Assembly: GCA_026874595.1 (NCBI GenBank)
Contig: CM049318.1
Span: forward strand, 10,895,241 to 10,959,240
Length of the DNA stretch: 64,000 nucleotides
Origin: Sipunculus nudus
Lineage: Eukaryota; Annelida; Sipuncula; Golfingiida; Sipunculidae
Direction: 5' to 3'
Position 1 is the stretch's first letter; each line of letters opens with the position of its first letter. Positions 12,240 through 23,259 of the stretch are shown in pieces. Both the position numbers and the translations under genes were made by a program. The notes under the pieces were generated by a model, which made no database searches, was not told the DNA's origin, and saw only the letters and a program-made list of their open reading frames with translations.

Positions 12240-12480
12240 ACACGTCACGTTAATCGAATCAGACGTCAGCACATGCCGTAGACGCCAAAATGACGCGGCC
12301 ACGTGCGCCTTACAGCGACGTAACAATGAGAGCACGTGCGCACTGTGGTTAGGGCGTTACCTTGGAGATAGAATGACATACCCCTGCAGCGATGTCACAC
12401 TTCTATCTCCGGATTGGTGAAAGCGTCTGTTCCAATATGGCGCTCACTTTTCCCCAGAGAAGTAACCGAATACATCAGCA
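12240..12480. promoter_or_regulatory. Promoter-like GC-richer block
   Basis: The block contains two CACGTGCG words (about 12300 and 12334), a reverse CCAAT box (ATTGG, about 12414) and a TCCAATATGGCGC segment with a YY1-like ATGGCG. It lies about 1.3 kb upstream of the NeuroD coding exon and could be an alternative proximal promoter or an enhancer. No transcript evidence can be read from sequence. Confidence 0.28.
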
Positions 12481-12929
12481 TATGCCTTATTCAGATTTTT
12501 TGCCTTAAAATCCAATGAACAATGAATATTCAATCTGCATTTTTATCAATATTCTGCTCCACATTTGCCAGATCAATTTCCGAATTATTCAAGTTGATAC
12601 TGATTCTTGAAGGTAGCCATCTGGCGCGCCCTTGTTGATTTTCTGTGGAAAGGTTTCATGAAATGATTTACAATTTAAGCCCTCCGGATTTTAAGCATTA
12701 GTTTGAACTGCAGATTAAGAATTTTCCGTAACAGCTTTATCATTGCACATGAATGGAAAGTCAGTATATAATTCCGTGTCTGCATGATTGCAAACCTTGT
12801 TCCTATTTTATAGAAGTATAATCTATATTTAGTATCTTAACTTTAATGGCATGCAGGTATATTAATCACTGTCTAGTGGTTCCTGACATGTATGTAAGTG
12901 GACATAAAACAATTCATGGGAGCTGAACA

Positions 12930-13200
12930 GCCGACCACGACCTCTGGCGCCGTATCGGTGGGTTTGCTGATCCACATGGAGTGCTCGAGCGGGAGTTGAG
13001 TGTGGGCATGCGCACTTGACCTGTCACTCCATTGTATCAAATGGCGACTTGGGTGTCACGTGCCCGCTGGCCAGCCGCATGTTCATATTCATATGGTATT
13101 TGACAACCGGATCAAGTGTTGACGATCTTTGTCACGACTGTCTGATCGTGTGACCTCGGTCGTGTTATCTATTGATCACAGCTGACCACTCACAATGAAC
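12930..13200. promoter_or_regulatory. GC-richer block just upstream of the NeuroD coding exon
   Basis: This unique sequence contains CTCGAG, CACGTG (13057-13062) and CATATG (about 13090) E-boxes. Its position 0.5-0.8 kb before the coding exon makes a regulatory role plausible, but this is inference. Confidence 0.3.
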
Positions 13201-13720
13201 GGTCAAATTCGACACAAAGTAGATTTGTCTGAAGTGCCTTGTTGAGCGCGAACAAACCGGGTTGTGATGTGTGTCCTTTGATGTAAAAAGAATCGGTTAA
13301 CATATTTTATCAGCGGGTAGCACGTCTGTATTACTTTATAATAAAGATGCAATTTTTTTAATGTGGGCGTCGATATCTTATGCATTTAGCATTGGATACC
13401 CATTTGATGTGGATTTTATATTGGTATGATAAATCGGAAACATTCTTTAACTTCACACACAAACCCAAACTTTTTTTCTGCAAAAGTATATGAGAGTAAA
13501 TTTACAGAAAATAAAATGCACAAGCATCAAAGAACTGATTTAAATACATACAAAAAGTATTTGCAGTAAACTCGAGGCATGTATACGCTGGATCAACAAT
13601 TATGATTATAAGCAATCATGTTTTAATACCATTAAATCCCCTTTGAAAATCATAAGCCAGTATTTCAGAATAATTGTACAGTATTGCTTATGTTCGTTGG
13701 TTGTTACTACATGTGTTTGT

Positions 13721-13733
13721 CTTTTTCTTTTAG
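13721..13733 (+). other. Splice acceptor before the NeuroD coding exon
   Basis: A pyrimidine tract (TTTGTCTTTTTCTTTTAG) ends in AG at 13732-13733, and the exon starts AACCGGCC and reaches ATG eight bases later. NeuroD genes in other animals commonly have a 5'-UTR intron just before a single coding exon, which fits. Confidence 0.75.
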
Positions 13734-13741
13734 AACCGGCC

Positions 13742-14719
13742 ATGGCGATCAAGAACTTGCTTCAACACGAAATGAGTGATGTTCCTGAAGATTTTGAGGA
13801 GTCAGAGTGCCTGAGTAAATATGATGGTTCCGACCTGGATGACCTACTGGAAGACAACGAATCTATCATCACAGACACTCCGGGCGCCGATGAGGACAGT
13901 TTAAACAATTTTACCGAAGAAGAAAAATCGCCCAAAAAGCAGGACGCGAACGAAGCAAAGGTACCAAAAAAACGCGGACCGAAAAAGAAGAAAATGACGA
14001 AGGCACGTGTCGCTAAACTCAAACTCCGCCGAGTTAAAGCTAACGCCCGCGAACGAAATAGAATGCATGGGCTAAACGAGGCCCTGGATGAACTGCGAAA
14101 ACACGTGCCTTGTTATTCAAAAACTCAGAAATTATCAAAAATTGAGACTTTGCGCCTTGCGAGAAATTACATTTGTGCCTTGTCTGAGATTCTTAAGAAT
14201 GGCGTGAAACCCGATGGTGTGTCGTTCGCAAAAGCCCTGTCGAAAGGACTGTCACAAAACACGATGAACTTGGTAGCAGGGTGCTTGCAGCTGAACCCCC
14301 GCACGTTACTCCCTGATAACCAGATCCCACGGTCACAGCAATACGGACTTTTTCCGCCAGAAAATGCCTTCACTGAGGGAACAGTGTCTTCTTACTATTC
14401 GTCAATGCAGGCTGGCGGATTCATGACCCCAGAGCAAGTGCCTTCAAACTCTTACAATCTACCTTATCTTCAGCAGACGCCGCCTAATAACTTCTCTCCC
14501 TTCAGCCACGATAGTCCGCTACAGGCTGAGCAGTGTGAAGCAGATTTACCGCAAGGAACTATGACGTCAGCAAAATTTGAGTACTTTCCAAGTCAGGTGC
14601 CTATTGTTAGCCAATCAGCTCCCGTGTACGGTTCCCACCTTGTACCCGGATATATGAACGTAAACGAACAACCACCATTCATGCAAATAGAAGATATTAA
14701 CGTTTTTGATTCTTATTGA
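13742..14719 (+). CDS. NeuroD: NeuroD-family proneural bHLH transcription factor
   Basis: The 325-residue protein is a nuclear DNA-binding protein expected to pair with E/Daughterless proteins and bind CANNTG E-boxes during neuronal differentiation (family knowledge). The acidic N-terminus (residues 1-65) is followed by a lysine-rich nuclear localisation segment (about 75-96) and a complete bHLH (about 96-151) with [12 protein letters not shown] in the basic/helix-1 region and [16 protein letters not shown] in loop/helix 2. The conserved NeuroD block follows helix 2 (about 156-191, [18 protein letters not shown]). That block separates NeuroD from neurogenin and Atonal. The C-terminal half is Pro/Ser/Gln/Tyr-rich, as in family activation domains. 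The frame is open 99 bases further upstream, but that part lies before a strong splice acceptor, so ATG 13742 in CCGGCCATGG is preferred. Stop is TGA 14717-14719. Length is close to the usual 330-360 residues. Confidence 0.95.
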   Translation: MAIKNLLQHEMSDVPEDFEESECLSKYDGSDLDDLLEDNESIITDTPGADEDSLNNFTEEEKSPKKQDANEAKVPKKRGPKKKKMTKARVAKLKLRRVKANARERNRMHGLNEALDELRKHVPCYSKTQKLSKIETLRLARNYICALSEILKNGVKPDGVSFAKALSKGLSQNTMNLVAGCLQLNPRTLLPDNQIPRSQQYGLFPPENAFTEGTVSSYYSSMQAGGFMTPEQVPSNSYNLPYLQQTPPNNFSPFSHDSPLQAEQCEADLPQGTMTSAKFEYFPSQVPIVSQSAPVYGSHLVPGYMNVNEQPPFMQIEDINVFDSY

Positions 14720-15589
14720 ATGTATATAAATTGTCTTGTGCAATAAGATGCAATATATGTTTGAACAAATTTCTCCAACAATCTCATCCATGTATCATCT
14801 AGTCACAGCTGTTATGTTAATGCACAGGTGTTAAAGTTTACACAAACAAGACATGTTGTTGCTAACATTTGAAAGGCCGTCACTGACTAATTCAACAATG
14901 AGAGTAAAAGCAGGACAAGTTTAAAGAGATATTGTATTTTCAATTTTCAATACACAGCTTTAATAGAAAACACGTAAACCTGCTTACAATATACATTTCA
15001 CCATCCATTTAGGCTCTGTCGATTGAAAATGTTATTGACAGTGATGTTTTTATATTGTCCGTACGTGCAAGGGCATAACAACATATTCTGCATTCTACAT
15101 TTAAAAATCTGACCGGCATATATTTACAGGCAAATATTTACCACAGTTTACATACTTTACAATATAGGCAGAGGTTATTGTCATTATTTTTCAAGTTTAA
15201 ATTTTCACAAAATGTGCATATATATACGAGCATGTTGGCTGGCCACAGTATTACATATACGTATATATTTCTATATTTAATTTTTCTTACATTTTTACAA
15301 CATTGATGAGCAACCTTTAACTTTCATGTTGTTTATTTTTCACTGCTTATACAATTATTTATTTGATCTCGAGTCATCTAGTCATCTCGTGAAAGTTTAC
15401 ATGACCTAATGTATCCCGTGAGTTCTTTATTTATGTGAATATCATATTTTGTTTAGGAAGTTCCCACGTAACACATTCCTTGTACATATGTACAGAGCTG
15501 CACATATATATGCTAATTATGTACATTTATACACTCTGCACTGCAACAGATTCACATTTCGACATGCATTATGCAATAACGAATTCGTC

Positions 15590-15591
<2 letters not shown>

Positions 15592-15642
<51 letters not shown>
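15592..15642. repeat. (TA)n microsatellite in probable NeuroD 3' UTR
   Basis: A perfect TA dinucleotide run of about 25 units precedes a TACATACATG tail. Confidence 0.95.
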
Positions 15643-15646
<4 letters not shown>

Positions 15647-15740
15647 CATGCATTCCAAATGATGCGATACCGCCCTTTTTGTAATTTATATTTATACAAA
15701 TTATATGTTTTGATAATTTATTGATGCTATTTTGCTATCG

Positions 15741-15746
15741 AATAAA
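15741..15746 (+). terminator. Candidate polyadenylation signal AATAAA for NeuroD
   Basis: AATAAA is followed within 30 bases by T-rich sequence and lies about 1 kb after the NeuroD stop codon. Confidence 0.45.
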
Positions 15747-15894
15747 AGTTTGCAAATGATTCTACTCTCCTTTCTTATATATCATCTACATTTATCATTT
15801 GTTTTATCCTGAGTTATTTGCATAAAAAACATAACCTTTACTTTTTCATTTTTACCTGAATATGTTAACTTAAAATAATATGTCCCACCCATGT

Positions 15895-16305
15895 GATATC
15901 TGGCTTCCTCTGTGTATATATTAATGATCTAAGGGTAATTTTGGATGTGTAAAGTTCTTATAAGGCCGTCATGAAGGATGTATGAATTTGTTTATAAACA
16001 ACATGTCCGTAAACACAGCAATGTTGACAAATGGGAAAGACATGTATAACCTATAAGGTGGTAGGTTGCAAATATATGCGGAGGAAGCTTTGCAAAGCTC
16101 TGGCTTATCTGACTTGCTGCCAGATGCCGGTGTTGAATTTTTTTATTTTGGCGGGCCCCCACATATTATAGAGATGTTGATATAAACAAAACAAGCAGCC
16201 TGTGTGCAGTGATATGCATGCTTACTGGTATATTTTTATATAAAAGCTCCAAGGGATTACCCTTATAAAGGTTAGATATAGGTGATTAGGCCCCTTAAAG
16301 TTAAA
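15895..16305 (+). mobile_element. Dispersed inverted-repeat element, copy A
   Basis: It shares long colinear similarity with 21469-21938 and 31210-31541, e.g. TGGCTTCCTCTGTG at the start, GGTGGTAGGTTGCA in the middle, TTTTGGCGGGCCCCCA, and AAAACAAGCAGCCTGTGTG. It ends with GGTGATTAGGCCCCTT. The 5' inverted repeat seen in copy B is missing. It is non-coding. Confidence 0.75.
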
Positions 16306-17040
16306 GTCCTAGCGCATGCTATAAATAAATTTGAAATATAGGTAGGCCTTTTTTATACATTATCTTTTTCTTTCACGTTAGCCCTTTTTATTATGCGGGT
16401 CTCGTACTTTATGAACTTTGTCATCACTTAAGAACTGCTATTATTAGCGATCAATTTCTCACGCTCAGCGATATCTTATTTATGTCACTTCCTACAAGAG
16501 CGTGCCTAAGGCGATAAGATATCAACAGATCAAATCCTAGCGTCAACTAAACTTGAGTGTATGCGTAGTGCCACGATGTATTAAATCTTTATAAATCTTC
16601 ATATGTTAGGACAGACTGTTTGCTAAGAAATCAGAACTGTTGAAATAAGCAGGATGAATGGAATGCGTCGCCAAGGAGGCACGTGCCAGCGCGTGTCTCG
16701 CGTGCCGTCAAGCTTGTCGATTTCAATGATGACGGAAATCGCTACCGATAACAAGCTCGCCTTTGGCTTTATAAATCTGGCCACAGCGCCTAGATAAGGC
16801 ATTGTAGCTTATAAAAATGTCAACGGCTATTTAGGTGTAATGAGAATTTGGCCTTTAAGGGTCCATGTGGTATTAACGATCGGAGTTGCTGGCTTGTAAC
16901 AGCTATCTGTATAGACATTTTATGTTACAGGCTTAAGGCTCAAGGAAGGAATACTTTAGATTCCTTTTTTAGATAGCACAGTTCAACACATCAGCTGGTG
17001 AATTTGTACTCCGTATATAGGTGAAATCCAGATCACGTGA
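16306..17040. other. Non-coding stretch with a promoter-like GC block at 16660-16800
   Basis: Most is AT-rich with nothing recognised. The part at 16660-16800 is richer in G+C and includes GGCACGTGCC (about 16678-16687), an inverted AAGCTTGT/ACAAGCTC pair and TTTATAAA (about 16768). It could be an enhancer or minor promoter; there is no associated gene. Confidence 0.28.
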
Positions 17041-17047
17041 AAGTGTG

Positions 17048-17049
<2 letters not shown>

Positions 17050-17096
<47 letters not shown>
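17050..17096. repeat. (GA)n microsatellite
   Basis: A perfect GA run of more than 20 units is present. Confidence 0.95.
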
Positions 17097-17098
<2 letters not shown>

Positions 17099-18178
17099 CA
17101 AAAAGAAGGAGGAATACCGTGTCGGAAAATATTATAAATGTATAATAACACCTTTACGGCTCTAAAAAACTAAGTTAAACTCAATTTTAAGAGTAACTGT
17201 TTTTAATTGAGGATCACCTCTACCCCTATCACGTGAAAAAGACCATGTTAAGTGAGCAATTGCGTGCAATTTTGGCTGCATTCGTATTAAGGAAATCTTA
17301 GTATACATGACCGTTTCAATTATTTATTTATTTATTTATTTTTTTTTTGTCTTTTTTTATACTCTTAGAATTCGAGGGAATAAAGATTATCAAGCAATCA
17401 ATGTATAATTTGTGTGTGTGTGTGTCCGTGCATGTGTGTTCCTATGTAAGCAATCCATTTTATTATACAAACATGAAACACTTTCCCTCGCTCTACCGTT
17501 TGATGGAATATGAAGGATGATGACGTAAAACCTCGATTATTCAAACACAAATCATCTGAAGTATCATTTGTCGAAATTTATAATCAATTTATTATCAAAG
17601 TTCTTGGAATCATAAATTTTTCATCTACGTCGGTAAGTTATCGGGGGTGCTCGGATAATCGGGATGTTATATAACGTCCAGTATATACACTTATATATAC
17701 TGTAGAGCATACTTTATATAATATAGATATTTGAATGGCCATGCTGGTCCATTTCATAGAGATATAGAACAAGAATATACACAGAAAATGTCGGAGCAAA
17801 CGGGGTGATAAGCAACCCCCCCCCCCCCCCCCATGCATGGCAGAGGCTTGCATTCTTTGGAATGCAGATTTCTAGTTTTATATATTGTATTAGTGCTGTG
17901 TATTTATAAAAACAATCCAGGTGCATGGGTCTGGTTAGAATTAATAGACCGCATGTCCGAAGGTCCGATATCGCGAAAAACTTGCAATTATAAGGGAGGA
18001 ATTTATGATGTAAACTTGGCAGCAATCACAAACAAACATTTTTTTTTGTTTGTCGCCCTATATTGATTTATGAAATAACGGTGTTTTCTTTCGTACCACT
18101 GATCGTGTCCGATGAAAGTCGATTTCATGTGTATACAGGCACAGATAAATGGTTTCAGCTAGGGAGATATTTTGGCAA
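17097..18178. other. AT-rich intergenic stretch with short simple repeats
   Basis: It contains (TTTA)n at about 17322-17345, (TG)n at 17411-17426 and poly-C at 17816-17832. No gene is supported. Confidence 0.5.
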
Positions 18179-18250
18179 ATATATATATATATATATATAT
18201 ATATTTAATTATTATTATTATTATTATTATTATAACTATTATTATTTCCA
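18179..18250. repeat. (TA)n followed by (TTA)n microsatellite
   Basis: A TA run of about 13 units is followed by about 10 TTA/TAT triplets. Confidence 0.9.
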
Positions 18251-18331
18251 TGTAAGAACACTATATATATTTCAAGTATCAGTGTACCTTTATTTATTAG
18301 TACAAGAATTGACACCTTTAAGCTGTTTAGG

Positions 18332-18438
18332 GATCATTCAGGGTTTACGTGTAACTTATGGGCTTAATTGCAATAAAAAATAGACATGCACAGGTAGAGG
18401 TTTATACCTGCATATATCATGGCGTCAGAGAAAGACTC

Positions 18439-18502
<64 letters not shown>

Positions 18503-18787
18503 AGGTCTACCTGTATGGCTTATAATCAACTGGCTGGTCATTTTTAAATAATACTTTTAACTTAATTTTCTTATATAAATATGGACATTTATGCTTATTA
18601 GATTAATACTGTATCGCGGGAATGCAACTTCATGTGCAATAACAGAATTATGCTGTACCTTTTAACATAAGATTGAAATCGGTCATTCAGGGTTTACGTG
18701 TAACTTATGGGCTTAATTGCAATAAAAAATAGACATGCACAGGTAGAGGTTTATACCTGCATATATCATGGCGTCAGAGAAAGACTC

Positions 18788-18853
<66 letters not shown>

Positions 18854-19138
18854 AGGTCTACCTGTATGGCTTATAATCAACTGGCTGGTCATTTTTAAAT
18901 AAAATTTGTAACTTAATTTTCTTATATAAATATGGACATTTATGCTTATTAGATTAATACTGTATCGCGGGAATGCAACTTCATGTGCAATAACAGAATT
19001 ATGCTGTACCTTTTAACATAAGATTGAAATCGGTCATTCAGGGTTTACGTCTAACTTATGGGCTTAATTGCAATAAAAAATAGACATGCACAGGTAGAGG
19101 TTTATACCTGCATATATCATGGCGTCAGAGAAAGACTC

Positions 19139-19198
<60 letters not shown>

Positions 19199-19376
19199 AG
19201 GTCTACCTGTATGGCTTATAATCAACTGGCTGGTCATTTTTAAATAAAATTTGTAACTTAATTTTCTTATATAAATATGGACATTTATGCTTATTAGATT
19301 AATACTGTATCGCGGGAATGCAACTTCATGTGCAATAACAGAATTATGCTGTACCTTTTAACATAAGATTGAAATC
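18332..19376 (+). repeat. Three-copy tandem repeat, unit about 350 bp, each with a (TA)n core
   Basis: Units begin at about 18332, 18681 and 19032 with TCATTCAGGGTTTACGT and differ in length mainly by the number of TA units in the core. In each, the TA tract lies inside a wider inverted pair, ACAGGTAGA on the left and TCTACCTGT on the right. The array ends at about 19376 in unrelated sequence. Outside the TA tract the copies differ at only a few bases, so the triplication is recent or homogenised. Copies 2 and 3 share AAATAAAATTTGTAAC where copy 1 has AAATAATACTTTTAAC. Open frames here are dominated by Tyr-Ile from the TA tract and are not genes. Confidence 0.93.
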
Positions 19377-21249
19377 GGTCACCAGTGATTATATTCTGAC
19401 TAAACGTCAGACGTATTGGAGATCTGAAAAGAAGAAAGACGTAAAAAGGTCATTCTATTGCAATTTAGGGGACCAAAGAAAGTCACCCTGCCAACACACC
19501 CCCCCCCCCCCCCAAAAAAAAAAAAAAGAATTTGGTCAGAATATCGATATAAAAATAAAATAATGAATCCGTGTATGCCTTCAATCCCCTTATGGAAGAT
19601 ATGATATGCATTAAATGATCGTCTTTGCTCATGCAACATATATTCCAAACAACCTGAAGAATAAGTAAGTACACGCAACTCAAAGTTTGTATTTATTTTT
19701 ACAGAAGCGCTTTTACAGTTTAACAGTCCGTGGGTTTCTGCATAATATTTATATTCATATAATCATCAGCGATGGGGGAATTAAAAGGATATCTGTCAGT
19801 CTTCACGGGACGTATCAATTAATTATTAACACCAGCTATGCAAATCGTGCAAATATAGCTGATATTCCCAAACAAAAGTATCAGATCTTCTTGATTACAC
19901 ACATCCTCAGTGCTTTTTATTTATATTCAGTGAAACTACTAAATTAATTCCTTGCTTCATAACATGCAACAAAGTTTGATTACAAAACTCGCTACTACCA
20001 TCACACACAGATTGCCCTTTTGTTCCGGTTGTATGCGCATGTAATTTAAAGATTTGTTCAAAAGCTTTCTTTTTGAGGGGAGCCTAATTGCGAGGTCGGC
20101 TGATTCTTTAGTCCTCATGAAATATAGAAGATATTGTGATCTTGGATGTACGGTTAGGGAAAGCCCGGCAGATGGCAGCCTCATTTTGTATGCATGGGCC
20201 TTCCAGTGCCCCTTGATAAAGTGCATTGTCAGACTGAAGATCGAACGCGACAGCGTGAGCTGCTATGACAACGCACGTGCGTTCATGGCCAAGTATGCTG
20301 CGCATCGCAACTGTCACACGTTGAACTTTAACCCGGGTCAGGTCTAGAATTCTGTAGTCTTTTGGTCTCTGTTTGAGCCGCTAGATCTGGACTTGTACAA
20401 TTCACGTTAGGGGTCTGTTCTATTTTAGAGGGATGGGTTGCCTCAAGGGCAAGCGCTTGGGTGGGTAAAGGTCTTTAACTCCAGATGTTGCACCGATAGC
20501 TACTGTTATAAGGAAGTGTGGGAACCACTTACCCTCACAACTCAGGTCTATTCAAAGAGAATACGGACTGTGATTACCAGATGATGTTGACCCTGTGTCT
20601 ACACAGAAATGCTATCAATTATTCTTTATTTATAAATGGTAAACAGATAACCACCCATCCACTGTTATTCAATTATACTGTTGTATAAGTGTGTATGTAA
20701 ATCACTATCAGTCTACACTACTGTATGCTATATTTATACTATACCACTATACTATTGGTCTACAATAAAATATTTTGAAACTCAGAAAATAAAAGTGTAT
20801 CAATTACAGGAATGATAAAAGCAAAATTTGCAGCCATTTTACAACCGTTAATGCATTACTTTAGTTGAAATTCTTTTATGATCATTAGAATGATAATTTT
20901 CACTATAAACACATGCATGTATATATTAATTTCGTTATCTGGCAGTATCTCATTTTAATTATTCACAGATGCAGCATTTTGCATAACTGTTTAATCAGAA
21001 TTATTCTCTAGGTTTTTAATATGTTCTTTAATATACTGACGTGTAATTTTTATAAACTACATGTGATAATCCGAAATATTTAATATAATACTAAACCTAT
21101 ATCACATACTAATAAAACATTTTAAAAATCTTTAAAAATCTTCTATGTTAATTTTATAAAACAAATGTGCATTCTAAGGAATGCAAGCCTCCGCTATGTG
21201 AGGTTCCCTATTATTGGATGATCCCAAGTGACTATACTCTAGACTAATA

Positions 21250-21252
<3 letters not shown>
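19377..21252. other. Intergenic stretch, no gene supported
   Basis: A poly-C/poly-A run lies at 19498-19527. A GC-richer part at 20080-20345 carries a 97-codon open frame (20054-20347) that resembles no known family; it may be a regulatory island. The rest is AT-rich. Confidence 0.4.

Positions 21253-21302
<50 letters not shown>
21253..21302. repeat. (TA)n microsatellite
   Basis: A perfect TA run of about 24 units is present. Confidence 0.95.
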
Positions 21303-21306
<4 letters not shown>

Positions 21307-21468
21307 ATAAGGCACAATCTCTATAGAACAACACTATATGAGTAGTGGTATGTTATAAACAGGTGCACATACATAGACAAGGGGTAGGGAAAAAGCAGTG
21401 ATCGTTAATTGGTCCTTGTATATGTGTGTTCCCATGGGTATACTGTGTGAACATACTTTTTTTTCTTG

Positions 21469-21938
21469 AAGGTACCCAATCACCTACCTTTTGAAAAAGA
21501 ATTTAAATGATTTCTGGCTTCCTCTGTGGATATATTAATGGTCTAAGGTTAATTCTGGTTATGAAAAGTTCTTATAACACCTCCGTGAAGGATGTATGAA
21601 CTTGTTTATCAACAGCATGTTTGTAAACACAGCTTTGTTGACAAACGGGAAAAACATGTAACCTTAGGTGGTAGGTTGCATATATACGGAGAGAGAAAGG
21701 TCAGTTGTTGCATAACACCATTTACAAAGCTCTAGCTTATCTGACTTGTCGTCAGATGCCCTTGTTGAATTTGTTTTGGTTATTTTGGCGGGCCCCCAGA
21801 TGTTATAAACACGTTGATATAAACAAAACAAGCAGCCTGTGTGTGGTGATATCGACATTTTCTGGCCTAGTTTTAAAAAAGCTCCAAGAGATTTCCTTTA
21901 GTGTGAAAAGGTCAGATAGGTGATTGGGCCCCTTTAAT
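21469..21938 (+). mobile_element. Dispersed inverted-repeat element, copy B (most complete)
   Basis: The ends are inverted: AAGGTACCCAATCACCTA on the left against AAAGGGGCCCAATCACCTA read from the right on the other strand. The interior is colinear with copies A (15895) and C (31210). At about 470 bp with no coding frame it fits a non-autonomous DNA element. Confidence 0.78.
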
Positions 21939-22107
21939 ACCTACTACAGTGTTCCCGAAAGAGAGTATGTGAATAAGACGATACTTAGAACTATCATCGT
22001 TTTCTGTGTATCAATGACATATTTTCCTGTTCTCATACATGGCCTGTCAACTCGTCTGTTACAGCCTATATAGCATCTTCTGCCCCTCTAACATAAGATA
22101 TATATCT

Positions 22108-22880
22108 TGTTACAGTTTTCTCTTTTATTGTGTGCAGCAGTCTTACATGTGTCTGTGTAGCGCTAGCATTGTCCGTTGCCATGGGAGACGCGCGAGCTGG
22201 CCCGGCCCACGTGTGGGGCCTGACGTGTAGAAACACAGCGTTCTTTGTTCTAGTATGTTCTTTGGGCGTGTGTATTTTGTATTGTTGGGTTCTTCTGGAT
22301 TGTTCGTGAAGTGGAAGGTTCTCGGCTTGAGGTAAAAATTTATAAATAAGGGGCTGAGAGCCGAGAGAGGAGAGATAAATATTCCAGCGGACACGGAAGA
22401 GTGTGAGTCAGTTTTGGATCTATCCGGCCGATAATTGCAGTAGTTACAGGGACTTTACGAACTCTAAGCAGATTTAGTGCGGCCTGTCTCCAGTTTACTT
22501 TCGGGTTTATTACAAGAGCTTTACTTTGGACTATTTAAACTTTTTACGTGGATTAATGGTTTTAAAGGACTTGTTGTTGCTGTGACTGTGGTGGTATCCA
22601 GGTACTGTACACTTTATTTATTATACTGTGTAATTGTATTGTTTGCTGTTGTACTGTTGTTATACTATGTTACTGTATTGATTTAGTGAATTGTAATGTT
22701 AGGGTTGTTTTAAAAATAAATTATAATTATTTGTTAACAAAAAAAAACACTGACTTCTTTATTCATCCCCCTAGACATTTCACGCTGCCTAGTGTTACAG
22801 GATCTGATTTTTATTTATCTCCGTAACAAAATTTGTGCTCGTCACGACTACGGGATCTGTTGATATTAGGTTCCGTAACA
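22108..22880 (+). mobile_element. TGTTACAG...CCGTAACA LTR-like element, copy 1
   Basis: The element begins TGTTACAG, ends CCGTAACA and is flanked by ATCT on both sides (22104-22107, 22881-22884), a 4-bp target duplication. The interior has a TATAAATAAGG box near 22340 and an AATAAA near 22717, the layout of a long terminal repeat. The last 90 bases contain two similar blocks ending CTCCGTAACA and TTCCGTAACA. An inverted, shorter copy lies at 33346-33716. No integrase or reverse transcriptase frame is present, so it is a solo-LTR-like or small non-autonomous retroelement. Confidence 0.68.
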
Positions 22881-22884
22881 ATCT

Positions 22885-23109
22885 ATCGAGATACCATGCA
22901 GAGTGCCGTATGTATATAGTAATAACGAGAACCGCACTGCATAAGGCTCGATGATTTTTCAAATATTTTCGTCCTTTTTTTATGGGCGACAGGACTGTCA
23001 TTAGACATGTCGTTAGATATATTTTTGTATAATAGCTCCCTGTGAGAGATATGTTCTTTTGTAATTCAGCATTTTGGCAAATCCCCCTGCATGTTTATTA
23101 AATATTTGA

Positions 23110-23112
<3 letters not shown>
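22885..23112. other. Short AT-rich stretch, nothing recognised
   Basis: No gene or clear repeat was seen. Confidence 0.5.
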
Positions 23113-23176
<64 letters not shown>

Positions 23177-23198
23177 ATGTATATATATATATACAAGC

Positions 23199-23257
<59 letters not shown>
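23113..23257. repeat. Two (TA)n tracts separated by a TACAAGCATG spacer
   Basis: Two TA runs are present; the sequence TATACAAGCATG follows each one, showing that the tract-plus-tail unit has been duplicated. Confidence 0.92.

Positions 23258-23259
<2 letters not shown>

Larger units (their letters stand above)
1531..13733 (+). other. Possible 12.2 kb first intron of NeuroD; otherwise intergenic
   Basis: No protein-coding exon could be supported in this stretch. It holds inverted-repeat elements, a tRNA-like element, simple repeats and several GC-richer islands listed separately. It starts at a good donor (1531) and ends at the acceptor used by the NeuroD coding exon (AG 13732-13733), so it may be one intron. 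The AT-rich parts at 1531-3270 and 5500-6580 show nothing recognisable. Confidence 0.35.
14720..15765 (+). other. Probable NeuroD 3' UTR
   Basis: AT-rich non-coding sequence after the NeuroD stop, including a (TA)n tract, reaches the first well-placed AATAAA at 15741-15746. The extent depends on which polyadenylation signal is used. Confidence 0.5.

Noticed and set aside
13643-13741. 33-codon N-terminal extension of the NeuroD frame with a hydrophobic stretch that looks like a signal peptide
   Set aside because: It lies before a strong pyrimidine tract plus AG acceptor at 13733, has no family similarity, and a secretion signal makes no sense for a bHLH protein.
15435-15724. Tyr-Ile repeat frames over (TA)n tracts here and at 18707, 19058, 23013, 25958 and 29043
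   Set aside because: They are simple-repeat artefacts.
20054-20347. 97-codon frame in a GC-richer island
   Set aside because: No recognisable domain, an overlapping frame on the other strand is also open, and no splice or promoter context supports it; kept only as part of an intergenic note.
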